From: UBA987 sp047620825
GTDB lineage: Bacteria > Bacteroidota > Bacteroidia > NS11-12g > UBA9320
Reading direction: 5' to 3'
Assembly: GCA_047620825.1 (NCBI GenBank)
Contig: JBLHOC010000071.1
Coordinates: 1 to 15,588, forward strand
DNA: 15,588 nt
This document shows positions 1 through 6,695 of this stretch, piece by piece. The stretch's first letter is position 1, and each line of letters starts with the position of its first letter. A program made the position numbers and the translations under genes. A model generated the notes under the pieces. It was given only the letters and a program-made list of their open reading frames with translations. It was not told the DNA's origin and made no database searches.

Positions 1-425
1 GTTAAAATGGTTAATTCGTCACGCTTTAAGAAACCCTGCTAAAAAAGGAAACTTAAAAGCTTTAGAAATAAGAAAGAGTGCTCGCTAACTTGTTTGTATA
101 CGGTAGAGGGAAGCAGCCTTGTATCGTCTAAAGGAACCTCGTTTTTTCTTTTTAAAAATTCATTCAATGTGTTTAGCAACTGCCCAACCTTTCGAATTTT
201 TTCGAAGGGTAACCTCGGAAAAACCGGGAGATCCAACGTGTTGGAAATAAATGTGTTATAATTAGTATATTAGCAACATGGTTGGTTCTGGCGTTAGATC
301 AATACCCCTATGTGTTACCCTGCTACCATTCGCTATTCTAAACGCCTAAAAACCACCTGCAACACATATGTTGCTTTCCAGCAGAGAATTGGTATTGGCC
401 CTTTCAACAATTGAATAACCACCGC
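1..425. other. Gene-poor left edge with a degraded-looking reading frame and inverted repeats
   Basis: I see no convincing gene here. The longest frame (minus strand, about 39-269) has no ATG: the only possible starts are non-ATG (a TTG at 234-236), and a TAA lies upstream at 270-272. Its product has a normal soluble-protein composition (a Leu/Lys/Glu-rich middle, then a Phe/Leu-rich tail), so it may be a worn fragment of a gene, but I do not recognise the family. The remainder holds two inverted repeats: GGCGTT (290-295) pairing with AACGCC (341-346), continued by AGA/TCT around one unpaired A, and GCAACA/TGTTGC around CATA at 359-374. No promoter or terminator is evident. Confidence 0.35.
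359..374. repeat. Perfect inverted repeat, 6-bp arms
   Basis: GCAACA-CATA-TGTTGC. It lies about 50 bases beyond the stop codon of the minus-strand gene 426-869, so it could form a hairpin at the end of that transcript, but no U-run follows on the minus strand. Function unknown. Confidence 0.35.
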
Positions 426-869
426 CTACTCCAACACTTTCTCTAACGCTTCCATAGCCAAATAGCTGCTGAAGTTTTGATTGACAAACACCTCAAATTC
501 AAAGAAATCTATAAGCTCTGTCAGTTCCTTCAGTTTCTTTTTAGAGAAGGCTTCTTTTGCAGTTGATCCAAAAACAAAGTCCACTTCTGATAATCCAGTA
601 CTGCGATTTCTCCCATACAATAAATACACTTCGTCTTCTCCTGCTTTAATATCTTTTGTCTTTAAACTACTCCCAGAAGGATTATACCAAATGTGTATGG
701 TAAGGTTATTGGCCCCTTTATATTTCTTTAAAAACTTTGTATACGGAAAGCTTCCCTTCATGTGTACCGATCCATTGGTAATACCCAATGTATCCATGGG
801 TGTTAGTTGCGCCAAGCTGTTGAATGTTATTCCCAGTAGCAAGGCAAGTATTGGTATGTATCGACTCAT
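426..869 (-). CDS. Small exported protein of unknown function
   Basis: The product is 147 residues. It opens with a typical Sec signal peptide: a basic start (MSR), a hydrophobic stretch at about residues 5-17, and a likely signal peptidase I site after NSLA (about residue 20). There is no lipobox Cys, so the mature protein of about 127 residues should be periplasmic or secreted. The mature part is Lys/Glu-rich, with Tyr- and Phe-rich segments that look like beta strands (about 38-62, 78-103) and helical, acidic Lys/Leu segments towards the C-terminus. I recognise no family. The start is a proper ATG at 867-869. On the minus strand, TATTTTTG at 888-895 fits the Bacteroidota -7 element TAnnTTTG and would leave a leader of about 12 bases. 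A frame on the opposite strand (481-933) is rejected because this one has the signal peptide. It stands alone between two gene-free stretches. Confidence 0.7.
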   Translation of the reverse strand: MSRYIPILALLLGITFNSLAQLTPMDTLGITNGSVHMKGSFPYTKFLKKYKGANNLTIHIWYNPSGSSLKTKDIKAGEDEVYLLYGRNRSTGLSEVDFVFGSTAKEAFSKKKLKELTELIDFFEFEVFVNQNFSSYLAMEALEKVLE

Positions 870-887
870 GAAGGATTTCTATTTCTC

Positions 888-895
888 CAAAAATA
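888..895 (-). promoter_or_regulatory. Candidate -7 promoter element for the exported protein gene
   Basis: Read on the minus strand this is TATTTTTG, an exact match to TAnnTTTG, located 19 bases upstream of the ATG at 869. No clear TTG -33 element is found at the usual distance, so the call rests on the -7 match alone. Confidence 0.3.
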
Positions 896-1038
896 AGGTT
901 CAGGAAGATGAAAAGAATCGAAAGACGGAATAAAATAACGTCGAAAGGTCAGGTTTGAAATATTCCTTTAGGCGCTGAACGTCTAACACGGCATCTATCA
1001 CATAGATATTTACTTAGTAAGGAAAATTCAAATTCTGA

Positions 1039-1056
1039 TGTCAAATTGGTTTGACA
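1039..1056. promoter_or_regulatory. Inverted repeat, candidate operator (distal)
   Basis: TGTCAAA-TTGG-TTTGACA has perfect 7-bp arms around a 4-base centre, a shape typical of sites for dimeric regulators. It is about 200 bases upstream of the operon start. Its right arm also contains TTGACA. Function inferred from symmetry only. Confidence 0.3.
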
Positions 1057-1165
1057 ATATCTAGTATTTAACTACATAAAGTGATAATTTACAGTAGATT
1101 TATAAGCGGTTTATGCCATAGCGAAAGCGCCCGATAAAATATAAAAGAAAACTGAATCAAAATTC

Positions 1166-1185
1166 CAAATCTGCAACGAGATTTG
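1166..1185. promoter_or_regulatory. Inverted repeat, candidate operator of the amine operon
   Basis: CAAATCT-GCAACG-AGATTTG has perfect 7-bp arms and a 6-base spacer, and is centred about 85 bases upstream of the first ATG of the operon. It lies close to a second dyad at 1193-1211. This is a good size for a dimer binding site; the regulator is unknown. Confidence 0.4.
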
Positions 1186-1192
1186 CATAAGT

Positions 1193-1211
1193 AATTCAAC
1201 ACTCTTGAATT
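1193..1211. promoter_or_regulatory. Inverted repeat, candidate operator of the amine operon (proximal)
   Basis: AATTCAA-CACTC-TTGAATT has perfect 7-bp arms and a 5-base spacer. It starts 8 bases after the 1166-1185 dyad and lies about 50 bases before the start codon. It could be an operator or a hairpin in the leader RNA. Confidence 0.35.
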
Positions 1212-1259
1212 GAAAGTAATTACAAAAAATACAGCCTGAATAAGGCCTACAGTTAACAA

Positions 1260-2573
1260 ATGATAGCAGAAAAAACAAAATCTGATGTACTTTTAGAAAG
1301 AAGAAAGAACATCGTTGCAAATGGAGTTGGTGTGTTCAATACCGCTACTGTTGAAGAAGCAAAAGGGGCCATAATAATAGATGAAGATGGAAAGGAATTA
1401 ATCGACTTTGCTGGTGGTATTGGCGTTGTTAACGCTGGTCATTGTCCAGAACCTGTCGTCGCAGCTATACGTGAACAAGCTGGGAAATACATTCACACGA
1501 GTTTTAATATGGTGACATACGAGCCTTATGTCGCTCTATGTGAAACGCTCGCAGACATCCTTCCACATGGTGAAAAAACCAAAGCCATGTTGGTGAGCAC
1601 AGGAGCAGAAGCAGTTGAAAACGCAATAAAAATTGCACGTCAAGCAACTGGAAGACAAGCGGTGCTTTGCTATACCGGTGCCTTTCATGGACGTACCATG
1701 ATGGCCATGACACTTACAAGTAAAATCAATTACAAAGAAGGTTGTGGGCCATTCGCTCCAGAAGTTTACCGACTGCCTTTCCCAAACTTTTATCGTTATA
1801 GAGGCGCAAAAGACATAGATGAATTTGTAGATTTAGAACTAAAACGTCTTTGGGAAAGTGGTTATAATTTAGTGGATCCAAAGAATTTGGCTGCCGTTAT
1901 CATTGAACCGGTCCAAGGCGAAGGAGGGTTTAATCCTATTCCGCAAAAATACTTTGAAGGACTTCGTGCTTTCTGTGATGAGCATGGCATCATGTTAATT
2001 GCAGATGAAATACAAAGTGGATTTGGGCGAACTGGTCATTGGGCAAGTTGGCAACATTACAATGTTCAACCAGATATTAGCACATACGCAAAATCCTTAG
2101 GCTCAGGTATGCCAATCGCAGCTGTACTTGGTCGCGCAGAGGTAATGGACGCCGCGGGACCAGGCACAATAGGTGGCACCTACATCGGTAATCCGGTGTG
2201 TTGTGTGGCTGCATCGGCAACAATTCAGTATATTAAGGACCTAGATTTAAATCAACGTGCTTTAGAAATTGGAGACAAAGTTGAAAACCGGTTTCGCAAG
2301 TTGATGGACACTTGTCCAGCCATTGGAGATGTTCGAGGTTTAGGGGCAATGACCGTAATTGATTTTGTAAAAAATAACGACCCTAGAGAACCTGACACAG
2401 CACTCTGTACTGAAATTATCACAGGATGTGCTGAACAAGGATTAATATTGTTAAGTGCCGGTACATTTAAGAATGTGATCCGTATATTATCACCGTTAGT
2501 TATTACTGACGAGCAATTGAATAAAGGCTTAGACATTTTAGAAACAGAAATAATTAAAGCAACTCGCAAATAG
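1260..2573 (+). CDS. gabT: Class III PLP aminotransferase, 4-aminobutyrate (GABA) aminotransferase-like
   Basis: This 437-residue protein should transfer the terminal amine of GABA or another omega-amino acid or diamine to 2-oxoglutarate, giving a semialdehyde and glutamate in the cytoplasm. Its length and motifs match E. coli GabT throughout: LIDFAGGIGVVNAGH (48-61), the cofactor phosphate loop STGAEAVENA (113-122), AFHGRT with Arg145, IIEPVQGEGG with Glu216, IADEIQSGFGRTG with Asp249 (pairs with the pyridine N), the Schiff-base Lys278 in YAKSLGSGMP, and GGTYIGNP near 305-312. It opens a six-gene operon; the next gene begins 2 bases after its stop. ATG at 1260 is the natural start, since the N-terminus aligns with GabT. 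Family is certain. The true substrate (GABA, 5-aminovalerate, putrescine or an acylated diamine) cannot be read from the sequence. Confidence 0.9.
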   Translation: MIAEKTKSDVLLERRKNIVANGVGVFNTATVEEAKGAIIIDEDGKELIDFAGGIGVVNAGHCPEPVVAAIREQAGKYIHTSFNMVTYEPYVALCETLADILPHGEKTKAMLVSTGAEAVENAIKIARQATGRQAVLCYTGAFHGRTMMAMTLTSKINYKEGCGPFAPEVYRLPFPNFYRYRGAKDIDEFVDLELKRLWESGYNLVDPKNLAAVIIEPVQGEGGFNPIPQKYFEGLRAFCDEHGIMLIADEIQSGFGRTGHWASWQHYNVQPDISTYAKSLGSGMPIAAVLGRAEVMDAAGPGTIGGTYIGNPVCCVAASATIQYIKDLDLNQRALEIGDKVENRFRKLMDTCPAIGDVRGLGAMTVIDFVKNNDPREPDTALCTEIITGCAEQGLILLSAGTFKNVIRILSPLVITDEQLNKGLDILETEIIKATRK

Positions 2574-2575
2574 TA

Positions 2576-3508
2576 ATGAAACCATTCGCAATCGCAGGAA
2601 TACAAATGAAAGTTTCGGCTGTCGTACCCAACTTGGATATGATGAAGTTGAAATTAGATATTACTATGAATTTGTACCCGTGGGTAGAAATGGTTGTATT
2701 TAGTGAACTATGCGCTTATGGCCCATTAATTCACACAGCACAAGAAATTCCAGGTGTCTTTGAACAAGAAATGCAAGCTATGGCCAAGAAATATGGCATA
2801 TGGTTGCTTCCTGGTTCCATTTTTGAAAAAAGTGAAAATACAATTTACAACACAGCGACAGTCATAAACCCTCAAGGGGAAATAGTGACTAGATATCGTA
2901 AAATGTTTCCTTTTTATCCATATGAAGTCGGAGTAACACCGGGAAGTGAATTTTGCGTGTTTGATGTACCAAATGTAGGTCGGTTTGGACTATCGATTTG
3001 TTATGATATGTGGTTCCCAGAAACAGCTAGAACCTTAGCAGTCATGGGCGCTGAAGTCATTCTTCATCCTACAATGACAGGGACGATTGATCGTGATATT
3101 GAATTGTCTATTGTACGGGCAATGGCAGCAGTAAATCAGTGTTTTTTCTTTGACATAAATGGGTTGGATACGGGAGGTAGTGGACGCTCTATAATTTGCG
3201 GTCCAGATGGTCGTGTTATTTATCAAGCGGAAGGAAACGAAGAAATCATTCCCATTGAAATAAACATTGATCGTGTAAGAAGAAGTAGAGAATTAGGTAT
3301 TTTACGACTTGGACAACCGTTAAAAAGTTTTCGAGATCATTTAGGTGATTTTAGTACCTATCAAAAAGGTGTTGAACACCCGTATCTCGACTCTCTTGGG
3401 CCACTTATAATGCCAACTCGGATGGACAACTTAGCAAGACTTAAAATAAAAGAAAATAGCCTAGAACACCCAACAACACCAATTGGGTATAAAGGCGGCG
3501 ATAGTTAA
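2576..3508 (+). CDS. Nitrilase-superfamily carbon-nitrogen hydrolase (amidase)
   Basis: The 310-residue product is a cytoplasmic amidase or N-carbamoyl hydrolase of the CN-hydrolase fold. The catalytic set is complete: Glu44 in FSELCAYG, Lys109 in RYRKMFPF, a second Glu at 117, and the nucleophile Cys142 in LSICYDMWFPE. The family includes N-carbamoylputrescine amidase (AguB), 5-aminovaleramide amidase (DavA) and aliphatic amidases. All would fit an operon with a basic amino acid decarboxylase and a GABA-type aminotransferase, but no agmatine deiminase is present to make carbamoylputrescine. One reading is that it removes an acyl group placed on an amine by the operon's ATP-grasp enzyme. A C-terminal tail of about 40 residues follows the core. 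The gene lies 2 bases after the aminotransferase and 10 bases before the VOC gene. Fold certain; substrate unknown. Confidence 0.85.
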   Translation: MKPFAIAGIQMKVSAVVPNLDMMKLKLDITMNLYPWVEMVVFSELCAYGPLIHTAQEIPGVFEQEMQAMAKKYGIWLLPGSIFEKSENTIYNTATVINPQGEIVTRYRKMFPFYPYEVGVTPGSEFCVFDVPNVGRFGLSICYDMWFPETARTLAVMGAEVILHPTMTGTIDRDIELSIVRAMAAVNQCFFFDINGLDTGGSGRSIICGPDGRVIYQAEGNEEIIPIEINIDRVRRSRELGILRLGQPLKSFRDHLGDFSTYQKGVEHPYLDSLGPLIMPTRMDNLARLKIKENSLEHPTTPIGYKGGDS

Positions 3509-3518
3509 TTAAAGCAAT

Positions 3519-3926
3519 ATGGGATCAACTTCAACTAGAAAAAAATCAAAAGCCTCTGAGTCAAAAATCTACGTAAGTTGGTTTGAAATACCGGCAATTA
3601 ATTTCAAAAAAGCAGTTGATTTCTACAACTTCATTTATGGTATCGACATGGCAACGACTGTGAATGAAGAATATCACATGGCATTTTTCCCATCAGACAG
3701 TGGCGTGGGTGGAGCAGTTGTTGCCGGACCTGGTTCAGTGCCCAGTGAAACGGGCCCTCTATTGTACTTAAATGGAGGAGACGATTTAAACAAGGTTCTG
3801 AAAAAAGTTGAATCCGCCGGAGGACGCATAATTATGCCCAAAACACACATCGATAAGGAATCAGGTTACTTCGCCATTTTTATTGATTCCGAAGGAAACA
3901 AATTGGCCTTACATTCTCAACACTAG
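3519..3926 (+). CDS. VOC (glyoxalase/bleomycin-resistance fold) family protein
   Basis: This is a 135-residue single-copy VOC domain with a short Lys/Ser-rich lead of about 16 residues. The usual signs are present: a first strand and helix with SWFEIP...KAVDFYNFIYGI (20-41), a central GVGGAVVAG, the helix LNKVLKKVESAGGRI, and the closing DSEGNKLALHS (123-133). It resembles the small stand-alone VOC proteins placed near glyoxalase-like enzymes. The first strand lacks an obvious His metal ligand, so catalysis by a classical glyoxalase mechanism is doubtful. It is translationally packed into the operon, 10 bases after the amidase and 3 bases before the decarboxylase, so it probably serves the same pathway, perhaps handling a reactive aldehyde or binding an intermediate. 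Specific function unknown. Confidence 0.75.
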   Translation: MGSTSTRKKSKASESKIYVSWFEIPAINFKKAVDFYNFIYGIDMATTVNEEYHMAFFPSDSGVGGAVVAGPGSVPSETGPLLYLNGGDDLNKVLKKVESAGGRIIMPKTHIDKESGYFAIFIDSEGNKLALHSQH

Positions 3927-3929
3927 TTA

Positions 3930-6665
3930 ATGGTAAATAAGAAAAAGGTTAGTGCGCCTTATTACAATATTGGGCAATTAAGAGTTGACTATTGGACCCG
4001 TCTTCAGAACGAATCAATCGAATTGAGCAGATGTCGAAAAGGTTCTGACAATGAAAAAAGACACATCCAATCTGTAAAAGAACTTATAAAAGATTTAACT
4101 GGTGTTGAATGCTATTTTGCATTCCCAGGGATCTATCGTTTAAGGCAAATAAAATCTGCGCTTGATAGGCACGAACATACCGCTTTAACAAACCGAGTAA
4201 CAGAAATTAGCCGTCAACTCGTAAGTGATGGATACAGAAGTCATCCTGATTTTTTGGAAGAGGATGAAACAACGAATGACGATGTTGAATTAAAAGGGCA
4301 ACCTGATGGTGCTCGAAAGAACTACTTTGAGGTTCTTTTTGTTGATAATATGTCTGAACAGGATGAGGACGCTTTACGTCAAAAGGTAACGGAAATCAGA
4401 GATCCGGATGAACAATTCACTTACGGCATTGTAGTTCAACATTCATTTGAAGACGCCCTAATAGCGTTGTTGTTTAACTATAACATTCAGGCGATTGTTA
4501 TTCGTTATGCACCGCCTTATTTATCAAGTGGAATTTCTAATTTGATAAAACCATACATTCAGAATGTTAAAACCTTAGACCATAATTCTAAGCACGAAGC
4601 TCAATTAGGCCCAATACTAGGAAAAATAATTAAAGAGTTTAGACCCGAACTTGATTGCTACTACGTTACGGACTCCGGGTTGGGAAACCTCACCGACGAA
4701 ACGATAAAAACATTCAGGCGCATATTTTATAGACGGGAAGACCTACAAGAAATTCATCTAACGATTCTCCAAGGTATACGAGAACGATATGAGACTCCAT
4801 TTTTCACTGCACTAAAAGAATATAGTCAAAAACCGACGGGCGTTTTTCATGCCATGCCAATCTCTAGAGGTAACTCCGTTTTTAAATCGAGATGGATAAA
4901 AGATTTTGGAGATTTTTACGGCAGAAACATGTTTCTAGCTGAAACATCTGCAACTACCGGCGGTTTAGATTCGTTGCTTCAACCAACAGGCCCTATCAAA
5001 AAGGCACAAGAAATGGCTCGAGATGCCTATGGTTCGCAACACACCTACTTCGTTACAAATGGCACTTCTACTGCAAACAAAATCGTAATGCAAGCCCTCG
5101 TCCAACCAGGCGATGTGGTTTTGGTTGATAGAGATTGTCACAAATCTCATCATTATGGTTTGGTCCTCTCGGGTGCTTATCCAGTTTATTTGGATTCTTA
5201 TCCAATTGAAAAATATTCCATTTATGGTGCCGTACCACTTAAGATAATAAAGGACAAACTTTTACAACTAAAAGAAGCTGGAAGGCTTGATAAAGTAAGA
5301 ATGTTACTCCTGACCAATTGCACTTTTGACGGATTGGTATATAATGTAGAACGGGTAATCGAGGAAATTTTAGCGATAAAACCGGATATGATTTTCTTGT
5401 GGGATGAAGCTTGGTTTGCCTTTGCCGGATTCACCTATACATACAAACAACGCACCGGTATGTATACCGCACGCAAGCTGTATAACAAGTATAAAACAGA
5501 CAAGTACAAGAAGCAATATGATCTTCACATAAAGGAGTTAGCGCCTGGTGAAATCTCAAAAATGCCCGATCCAGAAAAAGTGCGGATTCGTGTATATGCG
5601 ACACAGAGTACCCATAAAACGTTGAGTAGTTTTAGGCAAGGCTCAATGATCCATGTATGGGATGAGGACTTCCGGAGAAAAACGGAGTCAACCTTTTTAG
5701 AAGCTTACATGACGCATACTTCTACCTCACCAAATTACCAAATGTTGGCTTCACTTGACGCTGGCAGAAGGCAAGTACAGTTTGAAGGATTCGAACTCGT
5801 TGAAAAAAGTGTTGAGCTTGCGATGCTGTTGCGTGCCAAAGTAAATGACAATCCACAGTTAAATAAATACTTCGATGTCCTTACAATCGCGGATTTTATT
5901 CCAGACGAATTCAGGCAAACTGGACTGACAGAATATTACGATCGGCATGATGGATGGAATCGAATGGAACATGCCTGGGAGATAGACGAATTTGTGCTAG
6001 ACCCGACTAAAATTACACTAAACATTGGCAGAACTGGTGTTGATGGCGATACCTTCAAGAACGAATACTTGATGGACAAGTTTAACATCCAAATCAATAA
6101 GACATCCAGAAATACTGTCTTATTCATGACCAATATTGGGACTACACGAGGCAGTGTAACCTATCTAACGAATGCTTTACTCCAAATAGCCGATGAGTTA
6201 GATGAAAAAGTGAAAGCGCTCAATACAAGAGAAATTGAAATTAGGCAGAATCGCATGCAGTCCCTCATCACAGACGTTCCTCCGCTGCCAGACTTTAGCT
6301 ATTTCCATCACTCTTTTCAAGCGATACCTGGCGTACCAGGAGGAAACTTAAGAGAAGCTTATTTTTTGGCATATGAAGAAGAAAACTATGAATATATAAT
6401 GCTAGCAGACTGTTTGCCCCTTATGGAAGAAGGTAAAACATTGGTGGCTTCATCGTTCGTGATACCTTACCCACCGGGATTCCCAGTATTAGTGCCCGGC
6501 CAAGTGGTAAGCAAAGAAATTATACTTTTTATGACGGTACTTGATGTATCCGAAATTCATGGTTACCGAGCAGATTTAGGCCTTCGTGTATTCAAAGAAA
6601 ATGTGCTTGATCGGCAGAAGACTTTAACGTCCATGGGCGCCATGAGTCACAACAAGAAAAAATAG
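3930..6665 (+). CDS. Large Orn/Lys/Arg decarboxylase-family PLP enzyme with extended N-terminus
   Basis: The 911-residue product belongs to the fold-type I ornithine/lysine/arginine decarboxylase family. Core motifs are clear: GGLDSLLQPTGPIKKAQ (344-360), FVTNGTSTANKIV (374-386), DRDCHKSHH (400-408), the FLWDEAW strand with Asp492, and the PLP lysine Lys563 in QSTHKTLSSFRQGSMIHV. E. coli LdcI is about 715 residues. The part after the PLP lysine is of similar length here, but the N-terminal side is roughly 160 residues longer, and about 34 extra Lys/Tyr-rich residues lie between Asp492 and Lys563. The expected reaction is decarboxylation of lysine, ornithine or arginine to cadaverine, putrescine or agmatine. 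Oxidase or oxidative decarboxylase activity, known in some PLP relatives, cannot be excluded. No substrate can be assigned. It is the fourth gene of the operon, 3 bases after the VOC gene. Confidence 0.85.
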   Translation: MVNKKKVSAPYYNIGQLRVDYWTRLQNESIELSRCRKGSDNEKRHIQSVKELIKDLTGVECYFAFPGIYRLRQIKSALDRHEHTALTNRVTEISRQLVSDGYRSHPDFLEEDETTNDDVELKGQPDGARKNYFEVLFVDNMSEQDEDALRQKVTEIRDPDEQFTYGIVVQHSFEDALIALLFNYNIQAIVIRYAPPYLSSGISNLIKPYIQNVKTLDHNSKHEAQLGPILGKIIKEFRPELDCYYVTDSGLGNLTDETIKTFRRIFYRREDLQEIHLTILQGIRERYETPFFTALKEYSQKPTGVFHAMPISRGNSVFKSRWIKDFGDFYGRNMFLAETSATTGGLDSLLQPTGPIKKAQEMARDAYGSQHTYFVTNGTSTANKIVMQALVQPGDVVLVDRDCHKSHHYGLVLSGAYPVYLDSYPIEKYSIYGAVPLKIIKDKLLQLKEAGRLDKVRMLLLTNCTFDGLVYNVERVIEEILAIKPDMIFLWDEAWFAFAGFTYTYKQRTGMYTARKLYNKYKTDKYKKQYDLHIKELAPGEISKMPDPEKVRIRVYATQSTHKTLSSFRQGSMIHVWDEDFRRKTESTFLEAYMTHTSTSPNYQMLASLDAGRRQVQFEGFELVEKSVELAMLLRAKVNDNPQLNKYFDVLTIADFIPDEFRQTGLTEYYDRHDGWNRMEHAWEIDEFVLDPTKITLNIGRTGVDGDTFKNEYLMDKFNIQINKTSRNTVLFMTNIGTTRGSVTYLTNALLQIADELDEKVKALNTREIEIRQNRMQSLITDVPPLPDFSYFHHSFQAIPGVPGGNLREAYFLAYEEENYEYIMLADCLPLMEEGKTLVASSFVIPYPPGFPVLVPGQVVSKEIILFMTVLDVSEIHGYRADLGLRVFKENVLDRQKTLTSMGAMSHNKKK

Positions 6666-6695
6666 ATAACAACAGCAACAATCAAATAATAAATT

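Larger units (their letters stand above)
870..1259. promoter_or_regulatory. Intergenic control region of the amine operon, rich in dyads
   Basis: This 390-base stretch holds no gene. It separates divergent transcripts: the exported protein gene (-) and the six-gene operon (+). It carries five perfect inverted repeats: ATCTAT-CAC-ATAGAT (993-1007), TTACT-T-AGTAA (1010-1020), TGTCAAA-TTGG-TTTGACA (1039-1056), CAAATCT-GCAACG-AGATTTG (1166-1185) and AATTCAA-CACTC-TTGAATT (1193-1211). The last three are listed separately as operator candidates. I could not find a convincing TAnnTTTG element for the operon, so its transcription start is undetermined. No regulator gene sits next to the operon. Confidence 0.45.

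Noticed and set aside
231..299. Possible integron attC site (ATCCAAC ... GTTAGAT)
   Set aside because: The outer core-like motifs are in the right order, but they pair with a mismatch, no matching inner L boxes are seen, and no integrase or cassette array is present. The neighbouring 290-346 repeat has the motifs in the wrong order.
481..933. 150-codon frame on the plus strand
   Set aside because: It lies opposite the minus-strand gene at 426-869, which has a clear signal peptide and ATG. The plus-strand product is a patchwork of Ser/Phe/Lys without domain features.
1111..1320. 69-codon minus-strand frame upstream of and into the aminotransferase gene
   Set aside because: It overlaps the operon start and the dyads; its Phe/Leu/Ser-rich product looks like chance translation of AT-rich DNA.
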